A stretch of DNA of 64,000 nt, taken from the NCBI GenBank assembly GCA_015499995.1, contig JADNRV010000050.1, positions 62,001 to 126,000 on the forward strand. The letters are read 5' to 3'. Positions 12,393-23,939 of the stretch are shown here, piece by piece; positions within the stretch are counted from its first letter, which is position 1; each line of letters opens with the position of its first letter. A program made the position numbers and the translations under genes. The notes below the pieces were generated by a model. That model was not told where the DNA came from. It saw only the letters and a list, made by a program, of their open reading frames with translations, and searched no databases. Source of the stretch: Flammula alnicola (Eukaryota; Basidiomycota; Agaricomycetes; Agaricales; Strophariaceae).

Positions 12393-14075
12393 ACTATGAG
12401 TGTCTGGAAGGCGCACACTGAGTTTTTGCAAGGAGATCAATGCAAGAGGATGCATCTACGAGCTGAAGTGTGATAGCGAAAGCCAGGCTATTCTGACCTT
12501 TCTCCACTGCAAAACAATCAATATAACAGGAATATTGTAGAAGAGGACATCAGACATGACTTACCAGCTTTCTGAGACAGGGCAGTCAAACCATCTCGAT
12601 CTCCGATAGCCAACAGGAGAAGCATCAGCGCGCTCAGATCGTTCGCTTTCTCGAAGCTCTCCCTCGCGAGGTCGAATCTCCACATGGTAAGAGCCTGGTC
12701 ACCCAAGGCCTTCCACTTGACTTCAGACTCGTTCTCTGGCACGGTGCGTGCGATTTCGACAGCTGTATCAAGATCGTCCAAAGACAATGCGAGGTCGAAT
12801 TTGTGGTCTGGATCGGTCGTTACTTGAATCGCGAGTTCTTTCAAGTCTGCGATAAAACTCAAGTTAGCTCATTCCTCCCTGAATAGCAGGTGAAGATAGA
12901 AAATGGACGCACCTCAGCCTTCGAGGAACCGCGCGATCTTGTTGAGCTGGTCCTTCGGCAATGTAGGCAGAATCTCAGCAGCAGCCTCCGTATCCCCTCT
13001 TAGAACGGCCGTTTGATATTCGACCACATTCAGAGAAAGTGCATAGCCGTAGATGTTCAAGTCGTTGTCCGCAAGGTACACTCGGATATGGGCGGGTATA
13101 TATCCGAGGAGGTATAAGGGTCTGGAAGAAAAAGAAAAGTTACAACGAATAATAAGGCTACATGAGGAAGACATACGTGTCGAATGGACTGATGGTGTAT
13201 GATTCGCTGCCAACGAAGTAGCAAAGTCGATTTGATGCGGTGGTGTAGATGAAGCAGTCTCCGACTCATCTCGCGGACTGGACGCTAAAGCAGAAGGTCA
13301 GGGTAGGTCGTGACAATAAGCGATTGGCAAACCTGTCTGCAACGTCAGCAACGACTTCGAAGGCCTCTTCGACACCCTTGTCTGTGATCTCGGCGCCCTC
13401 TTCGAGCTTGGCGTTGTACGCATATCTGTCGAAACTTAGGATTTAGAAGGAGTCGTCGGATGTGATGGCCACCAATGAGCCCATGCCAGACCAGAACACC
13501 TGTTGTAGGAATGAGTCAAGGTCTTCTACCAGGTTTCTAGGAGTTAGCAACTCACGTTCTCGGCATCTACGTCAATCCGTCTGATGATTTCTCCGGTTTC
13601 CCAATCCCACAACATAACGAAACCATTTCCTCTAACGCCGAGGAGCATACCGCCATGCAGACTCTTGATAGACCAACTGCCAGCACCCTTCATGCCTACA
13701 CCCGCTCGCTCCTTGAGGTTCTTATACACCTTTAGCTTGACCTTATTCTCTAGTACGGCGTACATGTTCGAATCCAAAACTCTTGTTGCGCCATGCAAGC
13801 GCGGTGTAGGTGATGTACTCGCCATCGCCTACGATGGTCACGAAGGGGCCATTCGGAGAATGCATCAGGGATGTGGCGAAGATTTCAGTGGAGCCGATTT
13901 CTTTTGTTGATAGGGGAATGCGGATACCGTCCGCAAAAGATGTAGAAGAGTCGTCGGAGGCGACAGAGGTGGTTTGCAGGTTTTCGGATAGGACGTTGTG
14001 GTTTCGGGTATGGATGGGCTTGCCAGAGGGATCCATTACCGTCGCTGCAGATCTCTCTTTCAATATGGTCTTCTC
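12393..14075 (-). pseudogene. Coatomer subunit beta-prime (COPB2/Sec27) fragment, broken
   Basis: Minus-strand frames read as the middle of coatomer beta-prime, a COPI coat subunit in Golgi-ER transport: STEIFATSLMHSPNGPFV, GDGEYITYTALAWRNKSF, WDWETGEIIRRIDVDAENV, PLYLLGYIPAHIRVYLAD, VVEYQTAVLRGDTEAAAEIL, then WRFDLARESFEKANDLSAL. The first WD40 propeller is missing and the C-terminus stops after LLAKTQCAP. Introns survive. Damage: an out-of-frame deletion near 13785, and in-frame stops where conserved residues are expected, at 13443-13445 (Tyr), 13266-13268 (Trp) and 12914-12916 (probably Arg, CGA to TGA). It cannot make a full protein. The 3' end almost touches the convergent coiled-coil gene. 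Confidence 0.85.
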
Positions 14076-14164
14076 GGCGGCTCGTCCTCGCCACAAACGA
14101 TAATGCGCACCGATGTCAGTGGGATAGCGAAGTTTCTCCTGACAATTCCGCTAGCAGCTCCAGT

Positions 14165-15345
14165 ATTATGTGGGACGAGCTAGAGTATGAATGTAAGCCA
14201 CTTCCACCACTGCTATGCGAAGAGAACAACCACTTACAGCGCATACAGGGGCCCAATTCGTCCCCGTTAATTCGCATGATTCCCGAATGCAGGCTTGAAC
14301 GAAATTCATATTGCGCAAAGTAGCTACGTCGACCTCGTCATCGCCAAGCGCGGATAGGACTTCTTCGCGGGCGCGCTTTTGAATTGCGGGATTCTTGGCA
14401 AGGTAGTATACAAAGCTCGACATTGCACCAGCACTAGTATCCTATTATCAAATTGTCAGGCATATGGGCAACAGGAGACCAAAACTGATACTCACATGAC
14501 CAGTGATAAAGAATACAACCCTGAAATTTTCAATTAACTTCAGTTCTATGAGTGCGAGTCAACGAGACCTCTTACATGTTATCTCTGGATTCTTCGTCTG
14601 TCATTCCAGGCTCCTCCAGCATGTAGGTTAGCATATCGTTCGCTTTATTCTCCTTCTTATGTTCCAAAATATTTTGGAACTTCGAAACAAGGTTATCGAT
14701 ATTTTGCGTAACAAGACGGCGAGGGAACCACTTCTCCAACTTAGGGAAAACAATGTAACTGGAGAAAGCAGTCAGCATTCACGGTTACTTCAATTTTCGC
14801 AGCGGACTACTTACGGGGGAGATGCGATCCTGTCCATGACTTCATTATGTCGCCGAACGAAGGGGCTGTGGTCATTTTTGATGGCACGGAAGTTGTGTCC
14901 AAGAGCAGTCGTGCCTGCCAATTGCGTTATAAAAGGTATTTACGCCGACTTAGAGGTCGAAAACCCACCCACAGCATCAAGAGCAAAACGCTACATGTGT
15001 CTTTTTCCTCAGAAATTGACCCGGAAAATGCAACGAAGACGAAGCTTACCATCGTATAGTCGTTCCATTTGATGAGTCCGCCATTTGCCATCTCATTGAA
15101 CAGCTTTCTGCTCAACGAAACGAATTCGGCGATGGGAAGATGCCTAGAGAGTGCAGATTTGACGACAAGCGAGTGTCGCGTCCAAGCCTCTCTGTTAGAG
15201 AGAATGACATTGGTCCTCCCGACGAACCTCCAGAGCAACATCTCATCTGTTTTGATTTAAGATTTTCAGCCTTCAGAGGAAGATCAGTAGACAGACCTGG
15301 CAGTTCAGAACTTCTTCCTTCGGAAATTCATGGAACTGAATGAGT
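14165..15345 (-). pseudogene. Cytochrome P450 fragment, truncated at both ends
   Basis: Minus strand: FHEFPKEEVLN-like stretch at about 15330, then VILSNREAWTRHSLVVKSAL (the conserved WxxxR of the C-helix is W-T-R-H-S here), YTM-RFALDAVG, TTALGHNFRAIKNDHSPFV, LEKWFPRRLVTQNIDN, and an I-helix FFITGHDTSAGAMSSFVYYL matching the (A/G)GxxTS oxygen-activation motif. Introns with GT-AG borders occur between these exons. After NFVQACIRES the P450 match ends; the ExxR region and the FxxGxRxCxG heme loop are absent, and the N-terminal membrane anchor is also missing. It cannot be catalytically active. The fragment lies between the coatomer and reductase fragments inside the large element. Family assignment within P450s is not possible from this. 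Confidence 0.82.
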
Positions 15346-15519
15346 CACGTGCCGACGCGTTCCAGGCTGTTGATTTACGTAGAGCGTTACATTTGCGTTA
15401 CCTGTCGCGTTTGTACAAGTACCTACTAGGTGAGTGACTGTCTTCCTTACGCGCCGGCTTGGAGGAGCTTGGCAGTGCACCCTCTGCGGGGGGCCAGCCA
15501 GCGGTCCTGACACTTATTT

Positions 15520-16198
15520 CACAGATTATTTAATCAAGTTCTTCCACGCCATCGTATCGTCAGAGCCATGCAATCCAAGGACACCCAGAAGGTCGCTCAG
15601 CTGGTTACCCAGGCCACCATCTACAACCACCCTTCCATCGTCAAGCTAGCAGGGTTCCTCTCTGGCGTCGTTGCTGACTCCGACAACTTCGTCTTGACAT
15701 CCAGCAGGACGGACGCCATCGAACCCATGATCACCAAGTACACCACTGGGCTATCTCAGCCTATCGCCTCCAAGAGTAGCAGCACCCGCTGTGTCGGGGA
15801 TGATGCTGTCGTCCTCCTGACGGGCTCTACTAGCAACTTGGGTGCGCAGCTCTTGGAGTCGCTCTTGCACGGCGCGCGGGTGACAATGGTGTATGTGCTC
15901 AATCGGCCTTCGTCTGGATCCAAGTCTGTGGAGGAGCGTCAAGCTGAGCGGTTCGCGGATAAGGGCCTCGATGTGTCGTTGCTTTCCACCGAGCGTCTCG
16001 TTTTCTTGGAAGAAGAAGCATCGCACAGGAATCTTGGTTTTAGAGATGTGGTTTACGACGAGGTGCGTACCTTCTCTTTTCAAGTTCTTTGATTCTTGTA
16101 GTTTCTCACATGTGATACAGCTACGTAGCAGCGTGACGGCCATAATCCACAATGCATGGAGACTGGACTTCAACCTCTCCCTTTATTTCGGCGCGTAA
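15520..16198 (+). pseudogene. NRPS-like / carboxylate-reductase fragment (end of carrier domain plus NAD(P)-binding reductase start)
   Basis: Plus strand: RHRIVRAMQSKDTQKVAQLV and IYNHPSIVKLAGFLSGVVAD look like the end of a carrier region, followed by VVLLTGSTSNLGAQLLESLL, the glycine-rich nucleotide-binding start of a thioester-reductase (Rossmann) domain, then MVYVLNRPSSGSKSVEERQAE. After one intron (about 16061-16120) the frame resumes with IIHNAWRLDFNLSL and stops at once (TAA at 16196-16198). This is the layout of fungal aminoadipate-reductase-like adenylate-forming reductases. The adenylation domain and most of the reductase are absent, so the piece is nonfunctional. No promoter or start of its own is evident. 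Confidence 0.78.
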
Positions 16199-16740
16199 TC
16201 GACTCGCGGGCTATGTCCAGCCCGAATTCCAAACTCAGCCCAACTCACAGCAGCCAGAGGTCAGAGGCCCTCAGGCCTCCGGAGCGCAATTTACCGCGAC
16301 CCTACCTCGTCAAAAACCTCACCAAAGGCGGGTCTGCATTCAGGGTACGTGCATCGGGGCAGCACTTCCTCCCAACTTTAACTCATACCCACACAAGTCT
16401 CCCCTCCGTTCTTCCTTTCATGTCTCCACCATCTCAAGAACCTCCTTTTATTCGTCTATCTCTGTCATTAATTCAGAATGGTACCTCTGAAAGTCCCGTA
16501 AGCCTCGAAGTTCCGTTAAAAGTGTAACACCCACTCACGCGTAATTTTCAGCATTTTTCAACTCGATTTTATCGACGTTTCGGCACTGCAGTGAGCGAAA
16601 TCCGAGTTCTTCATATTCCAAGGCCCCGACGAGTGTGTTTGTGTCTAAAATTCTTATTACCGGTACCCTCCACATTTCCGCGCTTCTCGACGTCGACGAT
16701 ACCGACAGCAACGACCCCGACGACGACGGCAAATACTGTG

Positions 16741-18965
16741 ATGCAGGACCCTAAGGTTGTAACAATACTAGAGCTTAACGTCGAACTCCTCAAGTGCGTC
16801 TCGAGTTTCTCAGATTTTTTCACCGTCTAATATCCATCATCCATCTCAGAGTGTGTATGTTATTTCAAGCAAAGGGTGTTCCGAACTCGGACCCACGGTT
16901 TCAGCAGTGCGTAAATTCATACAGTACATAACTTTATCTAATCGTGCTGCAGATATTCGAAATGTCTACAATCGAATCTTACACGGCTAGCAGCGGCAGC
17001 TGATCAAAGTCGGCAAGGGGTAACTCTGCCTCCATCCTGCTGCATTTTACATACTGACGCGGCCCATCTCCCCAGAAGCAAAGCAACATGCATTTTCCGA
17101 TCATGGACGCTCCTCCATCGGTAGGCGACTCGTCGATTGCAGAGCGGATACGGCAGATCTACGGGGACCTGCCTTCAATATTCGCCAAAGACATCGCATG
17201 GAGACAGCAGATGGGACTCATGGCGCCGTCTTCCAACCCTGCCTCTGCTTCCAGCGACCCTAGCACACCTGGAACGCCGGTGCTAAGTAGCTCTGCCCAC
17301 AATCTCAAGCGCAAGAGGACAGGAAATACCTGTAGACGGGATGAACAAGAGACGAGAGACGGGCGAAGGTAAAGGCCCGTTGGGGTCTTCTGCGCCTGCG
17401 GGCATGATGCCTCCTCCGTCGTCTATACCCCTCTCCTCACAGGCCAGCTCGAGCTCGACCCCCAGTGGGCCTATCGACCCCAGGGCACGTCTCAGCAGGA
17501 TTACGGAAAGAACAGAAGAGTCGCGACCAACGTCGACCGCTTTCTCGACGACTAACGTGACGCGCCCAGCCAACCCAACTCCCGACACTCTTCGACGATC
17601 TGCTCTCTTGGGAGGAGGTACCCCTTCTCATTCACGTTCATCGACCGACCCAAGTTCCGATCGCACCTTGCCTCCTCCAGGGCGTCTGAGTGAGCTCAGA
17701 GCAGTTCGTTTTATTGACAGACCTAACCTCTCACAACAGGCTATCAATATATCTATCAAATTTCAAATTTTCAAACCCCGTGCTCAATATTCAATATTCA
17801 ATCTTCGTCCGTTTTCAACGTCTTACGCTCAGGATACGCCAGCGCCGAATTCCCCTTGAATTGACAAGTTTCGACCTCGAGCATCACCAGAACTAGTCAT
17901 TCCCTCGGCTAGGCTCTGTCCCATGATCGTCAACGACGAACTTCGAACGCCGGAGTCGACCCCCTACTCCTGCATCCCTGAATCAATTATGTAGCCCTCG
18001 TCACTCGCTCGCCAACTGGTTCTATCAGGACCATCCTCTCGATCAACAGCAGTAGCAGCAACTCGAGCAATGGATCTCGTTCGACGGTCTTCGCCCCACC
18101 TCTCAGCTCCCTCCCAGATATATCTGACTTCATATCAACGACTTCAGGCTTATCTCGACAATCCTCTCTCGTCTCGTCTCATCACTCTCGAACCGTTGAC
18201 GACACTGTCATCCAGAACCAGGAATATGTCTATCCTGGCGATTCGCGGGTTATTACTCCTAATCGCGGCCATTCGTTGAGGCGTACTGGGTCCATGACCG
18301 ACCTCGATGAGGAGTTCAAGTCTGCGATTAATCGCGCTAGAGGGGCGGGTGGATTGTTCGGCGGCTCGCCTGTGACCATTTCGAGTGGATCTTCCCTTGG
18401 AAAGAACATTTTCGTTACCCCTCCTCCTAGTGTTGGCCGCGGCAGCGATCGTGCGAGGTCCGAATTATCCGACGAAATTTTCTTCAGCGCTGGATCTTCT
18501 GATGGCTTGAGGTCAAATGTGTCCTCTACGTATTTTTCCCAGATGTTGTTGACGTCGACGGGAGGCCTTCGGACGATGACCGGATTGACGAGCATCACTG
18601 GTTGCACCGTCCACGACTTATCGTTTGAGTGATTCGGGCTCCTATAGGAGTGAAGATTCGGATGTCTCTTTTGCAGACTCGCCTTCGACATTGTCTCATG
18701 TGCAAGAGATTCGCCGTAGGGTTGCTGGGACCTCAAGGACGTACTCATCAGATATCAAACCAATGCATCTCAGTCGCAGTCGTCGCAGTCAGATAGAGAC
18801 AATGAAGGCAGCGAGGACGGAACTCTCACTCCGACTGGAAGTTATACGCCTGGGAGTGCAGGCAGTTCTTTGAGCGGAAGTCACAGTAGGTCAGGCAGTT
18901 CTCTGGAGGGTCGCAGTCGAACGCCGACGGGAAGTTATACAGGAAGCTATAGCCTAAAATGACGC
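16741..18965 (+). pseudogene. SS18/SSXT-like gene, apparently decayed
   Basis: From ATG at 16741 three short exons join into VVTILELNVELLKVC, MLFQAKGVPNSDPRFQQ and YSKCLQSNLTRLAAAADQSR. This has the spacing of the SNH/SSXT domain of SS18-type SWI/SNF subunits (leucine-rich start, Q-K-G, then LQxNLxxLAxxAD). It continues with APPSVGDSSIAERIRQIYGD and a Ser/Thr/Pro-rich tail (GMNKRRETGEGKGPLG; RRTGSMTDLDEEFKSA; SRSGSSLEGRSRTPTGSYTG) to about 18963. The tail needs several changes of frame (near 17300, 17700-18060, 18625 and 18770) that I cannot all explain by introns, so I read it as a pseudogene; a long multi-intron gene remains possible. The domain call rests on pattern only. Confidence 0.55.
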
Positions 18966-20275
18966 GAAATTTAATGCATGACTGGTATGCATTGAAGTTT
19001 GCGTATGAGTCATCGATAGCTGATGATTCTTTCTCCGAGTTTGATCGACGTAGACAGTACACCACCGCCTTGTGTGGAATGTCCAAAAAACATTAGGTAA
19101 AGTTTTGTTGCCGGGACGTGCCGTGGGACATCCGTGGTATGGTTTCCCGCAGATGTCCACGGATGTCTGGCCCCTCATATATCAACTGGACCTCAAACCT
19201 GGATGTCTGTAAGATATCCAAAGGGCCGTCAGCGGAATATTGTACGTCGGTTGTCGGCTGTCCTCTGGTCGTTATTCACCCAATTTTGGATAAAATTCCT
19301 CGCGTCGTATTACTGTATGTAGTTCGTGGTTGGATGAGGAATATAATCTATATTTTTGCATCACTACATAGAGGGTACATGTACATATTATCAGATAGTC
19401 TACAGTTGTAAGAAAGGATTGAAAGAACGAGAGGAAAATGAGGAAATCAGAGAGAGGGTATGTATGTGAGGTAGATATAAAGATGAGCATATACGGTGGG
19501 GGGTAGTGGATGTAGTACGCGCGGCATGAATGATGATGGAAACTGTGCATCGGGGGTTGAGGGAGTGAGAGAGAGAAGGCCGGTGGTGGGAGAAAGGCCT
19601 CTAAGACGGTCCAGGAGTAACCGGTGTGTCAAGGGTGGTTGTTGTCGTGAGGCGGCGAGCAGCACAGAGGACGGACAATGAGGGAGGCTGAGGAGATGAT
19701 AATGGTTGTAAGTGAAGGGGTGTCAACGACGTGGCAGGGCTATAGTGACATTGTGTCACACCTCCAGCGAGGCCAGAATTTCAAAAATCGTCCAAGTCCA
19801 AAGGAACGTCTTGGTGACAGCTGGCGGACATTCTTCAGATATCTGCAGGGACATACTTCCGACGTTTGCACCCCGACAACCGAGAGCGTACCACCGGACT
19901 CTTCTGGTTGTCCGGCATGTCAGTCGGAGGGGAACCAGTATGTCACACGTAAGGGTGTAAGGATAGTTGAGAGCGAGGTCAAATGAGTTTCGAATAAAGC
20001 TGTAAGTTTTTAGTTACGGGGGTTTCGAGATGCCTTTTCATATTGTGGTACTCGAGTAAGGAGACATCACAGGTAAATGATAGGATTCTAAAAAGAGTGA
20101 TAGGTAAAAGAGGGTGTCGAAAGGAATGTATGCTCGGTAGGGTGCTGAATGGCCAAGAAGGGCAGTAGTACCAAGAGTATGATATAAAGGGATGGATGCT
20201 CCATAATGCGGGAGCAATGGGTGGTATAAAGGACAGTTCAGGAAAGTTGCACCTGCAACCTACATAAGTCAATTA
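18966..20275. other. No gene recognised
   Basis: Only short frames, none with a domain or intron pattern. The stretch 19380-19720 on the plus strand is A/G-rich. Confidence 0.5.
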
Positions 20276-21093
20276 TCAGCTATCCTCACTCTCAGGTGTT
20301 GATGCTCGCAGCAAAGCACTACGAAGGCGGTTGTTGGTCTTCTTGACAGTAACGCGGCGTGTGGCTTCAGATTTGTACTTGAGAGCGAGTTTCAAAAAGC
20401 TACGAACTGGCCAGCAATTGTCGTAACCCTGTAGCTCAGGATAGAGATCTGGCTCCATCATCTGAAGAGAGGGAATCATAGTGAGCACAAGCCAGACACG
20501 TAAACAACCATGTAGATCCACGACAAACCTTTTCACATATCTCTTTCATTCGCGCCGCGTTCTGATACCGGTAGCTCTTGGTCATGTCAAGTTTTTTCTT
20601 CGCTTCTTTGCGCACGTCACTCTATAACATTGTTAGCCTTGTATAAACAATTCTCAAATTTGAGAAATAGGCTCACCGCCAGTCTATCAAGCCGCTCTTG
20701 GGACCAGTTATACGTATTGAGAAGGGTTGAATCTAAGCAATAGCCCCCGGAGCCTGGCCTGCCAGGTTCCCCGTTAGGTTTGGGTATCTTGGTCTGAATC
20801 GGCGTGGATGGTCCAGCAGAAGATGATCCAGCAATAATTGGCGGCGAGAGCGATCGAGATTCATCCTGTTCTTGAGTTGGGTCACGGTCTGCTACAGCGA
20901 AAGAGACCCGCCGAGGCTGCCTGGAAGTCATTATATCGTTTTCCGAACCTGCTGGAGGACGAATTAACTGTTGTTCATTGAACTCGGTACGCGGAGTAAG
21001 GCGTGGAAGTGCAGGACGAGGGGACAGTTGGAACTCGATCCGGGGAGTTATGAGTGGGCAGTGTCGTTGGACGTAAACATGGACCTGAGCCAT
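20276..21093 (-). CDS. Hypothetical protein, three exons
   Basis: Exon 1 starts MAQVHVYVQRHCPL at 21093 and ends ERLDRLA at a GTGAGC donor. A 55-bp intron leads to SDVRKEAKKKLDMTKSYRYQ...EICEK, and a second intron leads to MMEPDLYPELQGYDNCWPVR and the stop at 20276-20278. The product is about 245 residues: a disordered Ser/Pro N-terminal half (QPRRVSFAVADRD) and a short helical C-terminal half ending in a basic then acidic tail (KKTNNRLRSALLRASTPESEDS). The C-terminal half, with its YP-L-GY-WPV-FLK pattern, resembles small agaricomycete proteins of unknown function that I associate with repeats; this is from memory. No stops or shifts were seen on the spliced path. Confidence 0.6.
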
Positions 21094-21392
21094 TTAGAAA
21101 TCGAAATCTTTGCAGTCCCAACCGGAATGCGAGCATTATTTAAATAATTGCATCGCAAAGAATATGAGGAAACAAAAGTCTTTAACATGAGGAAACAAAA
21201 GCCTTTGACACGAGGAAACAAAAGCTTTTGACACGATGTGTATACTAAGCGAGTACGTCTTTGAGTCACAGAGCAATTGCCATCAATAACAATCGTATTG
21301 CAGCCACTCGGCTAATCCGAATCATCCGTATATCTTCAAGCGCTGCGCAGATTCTCGAAGCTCAATCAATAACTTTTAACCCCCAGCTTAAT

Positions 21393-23139
21393 ATGCCATC
21401 TACCAAGGTCAGCCTCACTCAGATTTTGGCAACACGCCGCTAATAATTTATGTCATTTGCACCCAGAATCCTAAATTCGTTCTCAAGAAAGAATTGAAAG
21501 GCTCAAAGGGGCCAGTTAATGTTCTCGTCTTTTCACAAGATGCAAAGCTTTTATTAAGCGGAGGTGTGTAGCTACATGCCTAATATATCAGTTCTTCCCT
21601 CGTTCTGCCCTTATAGGACTTCTAGGAGATGACGAGAAGGTCCGAATTTGGAACACGGAAACTTTGGATTGCAGCCAAGTACTGGAAAACGAAAAATGGG
21701 GACAGATTACCGCCCTCATTTGGGTTATTCGGGATTCTCCCACTATGGAGAGTACCGTCTCGCTTTGCGTGGGTTCAGCCAGAGGTACTGTGACACTTTA
21801 TCCGATGTCGCAAGGGAACAAGGTTCGTTCACGTACATGGCGGCCTGCTCACTTCTCATGATTCTATAAGCACTTTGCCTCGAAGGACGCTGTTACCTTG
21901 TCCATATTTGGATTCAACGATTCGATAGAAGCACAGGCCTATGACCGGGTCAACTCCCGACTCGTTCTCGGGAGCCATTCTGGAGAAATCAAAGTGTTTA
22001 ACGTGGACAAATGTGAGCGTCGTTTTGCGCCTATGTATATATCACCTGGTTGACTCTTACCGTGCAGTGTCCCTGAAGGTTCTATGGACAGTCAACATCA
22101 ACGCGATCCCTCGGGCACTTTTTTTCTTCGGGGGTGCAAACCAGAGTTTGTTAACTCTAGGTTTAGAGTCAGGTGAACTGTACGTTGATTGCTATATTTC
22201 TTCCACATTTCTACAGTACTTTATGCAGGACATGTTGGGAAGCCCAGAAGCCAAACATTTTATGGAAAAAAAAACTTGCAGGCGCGATGTAAGCCGTGTT
22301 GTCTTGAAGATGCTATACATAGAAACTGATCTCTTGAAAGAGGCAATGCTGCTCTATCCACCGACGAGAACACGCTCTTGGTCGATAATGTATCAAGCCA
22401 CCGCTTTGATGTTTATACTATTCCTTCCGCAACCCCTCTTCAATCTCTTTCTATGACCTCAACTCGTCATTTCATCAAGCAATGCCAATTTCTGGACGGT
22501 ACGAAGATGGCGCTTTGCGGAAGTGATACCAACAAAATGCATATCATCGAGGTAACGACTAATGAATGTATACAGACATTGGTATCAGGAAAAGGTACGT
22601 GGTTCAATCCTGCTTACCAAAAAGCACGCGTGTTGACTGTTGTGATAAGAAGCAGACATGACGCAGACTGTAGCAGTCAAAGCTGTCGCCAATAAGACCT
22701 TCGTGGCCGGAGGCGCTTCTAATGGTTCAATTTACTTCTGGGAAAAGGTGGTAAATGAGGATACATTGCCAGAGGAAAAACCTGGACCTGCACAGCACCA
22801 GTCACTTGGATGGTTTTACTACACACAGATCCTGCTTGTGATTGTCTTGACATACGCAAACTGGTCTCCACACGTCTTTGATGTGAGTTCTCCTCCAACT
22901 GCCTAGTCCATATTCTAATGACCATTGTACAGTTTGTCGCTTTCATCGCCCAAAAATGGAGCGACTTCTATTCACGTCTTTGATGTGAGTCCTCCTCCAA
23001 CTGCCTAGTCCATATTCTAATGACCGTTGTACAGTTCGTCGCTTTCATCGCCCAAAAATGGAGCGACTTCTATTCGTTGAAACCCATTGAAGTGGATGAA
23101 TCTGGTGCAACGGCCTTATCAACGGCCTTATCGCAGTAG
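21393..23139 (+). CDS. WD40-repeat protein with C-terminal membrane segment
   Basis: The start is MPSTK at 21393, followed at once by an intron; the next exon begins NPKFVLKKELKGSKGPVNVL. WD-like blades are visible: VNVLVFSQDAKLLLSGG / DDEKVRIWNTETLDC, RLVLGSHSGEIKVFNVDK, ALCGSDTNKMHIIEVTTN and KTFVAGGASNGSIYFWEK. Near the end, WFYYTQILLVIVLTYANW is a strong single transmembrane helix, followed by SPHVFD and a short tail ending at TAG 23137-23139. About 9 introns are needed; the exon borders around 22185-22345 are uncertain. The family (beta-propeller, membrane-anchored C-terminus) is common in agaricomycetes with no assigned function. The last intron-exon unit is duplicated; normal reading needs the first copy of that exon to be skipped. 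Confidence 0.62.
22880..23090 (+). repeat. Tandem duplication of last intron and exon of the WD40 gene
   Basis: The unit CACGTCTTTGAT-intron-exon occurs twice (about 22870-22978 and 22979-23086) with only a few differences (gtgagttctcc/gtgagtcctcc; accattg/accgttg; TTTGTCGC/TTCGTCGC). Reading through the first copy gives FVAFIAQKWSDFYSRL and a stop, while joining the first donor to the second acceptor keeps FVAFIAQKWSDFYSLKPIEV in frame. Confidence 0.85.
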
Positions 23140-23611
23140 ATAGATGTGCACAAATATAAATCTCCCTTGGTTAGATTCAATTCAAGATGCTGCAAAGGGC
23201 TCTCTGATTGGCAGTTGCCAAGTCGAGTTGGGCTAGCATTGGGGTGATGCGATTGAAAATACAGATAGATGAACGCCACCTTCTCTCCTAAGTAAGTAGC
23301 TGAATTGGACTCAAGATATCCCGTTATAAGCACCTGAGGTTGTCAGTCACACTCACCGTGACAATGAGCGAGTTGAGTGAGTCACTGTTTGTTTCGTTGT
23401 TTGGAAACAAACTCAGACTAAGTAGCACGGTATCGCTCAGTCCAGTCCAGTTCAGTCATTTTGCTGAACCTTGAACTTGAACGGGGCGTTCAGGTTCAGA
23501 AAAGTTCGGTTCAGCGTTCGAACCAGGTTCGAACACATATTAGGCACGAAAAATGAGTTCAAGCTATGTAACAGTAAAAGGAAACTAAGTACTAGGGATG
23601 AGATACGTATA
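23140..23611. repeat. Degenerate TTGAAC/GTTCGAA-rich stretch
   Basis: Between about 23450 and 23540 short words such as cttgaac, gttcag, gttcgaac and tcagtccagtc recur in both orientations. A similar word set (gttcaacg, aagttccaag, caagttcaaacg) recurs at 25530-25600, on the other side of the hAT relic. It may be the edges of an old element; the boundaries cannot be fixed. Confidence 0.3.
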
Positions 23612-23890
23612 TTAGAAGTAATTTAGAAGTCGCCGTCGTCGATTTCTTCCTCCTCTAAGCTTGCAATGCGTGCATCCACATGTTGGGCAGCACGGTTGAT
23701 GGCGGAAATATGGCCATTGCAGTATGCGTGCTTCAAAATTTGGATCGCTTGAAAATCCTGTGCTGAAAGACGGTTTCGGCGACGTGTATCCGTAATTCCA
23801 CCACTGCTGCAGGGCACGTTCTGAGGGGGTTGCAGAGCCCTGAATAGCAAGGTAGTCTCTTGCAATCCCCTTCAAGGTCAGGTACGTTGA
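23612..23890 (-). pseudogene. hAT-family transposase C-terminal remnant
   Basis: Minus strand: IARDYLAIQGSATPSERA followed, after a one-base shift, by SSGGITDTRRRNRLSAQDFQ and ILKHAYCNGHISAINRA. This is the hAT C-terminal dimerisation signature (ARDxLAIxxSSxxSERxFSxGG, then RxxLxxxxxxxLxxLK). The frameshift falls exactly between SERA and the SSGG block, and the catalytic part upstream is not recognisable, so this is a dead remnant. Confidence 0.75.
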
Positions 23891-23939
23891 ATCTGACTGA
23901 CGCTATGAGTTCCAATTCAGCAATGGACTCAAAAACTCG

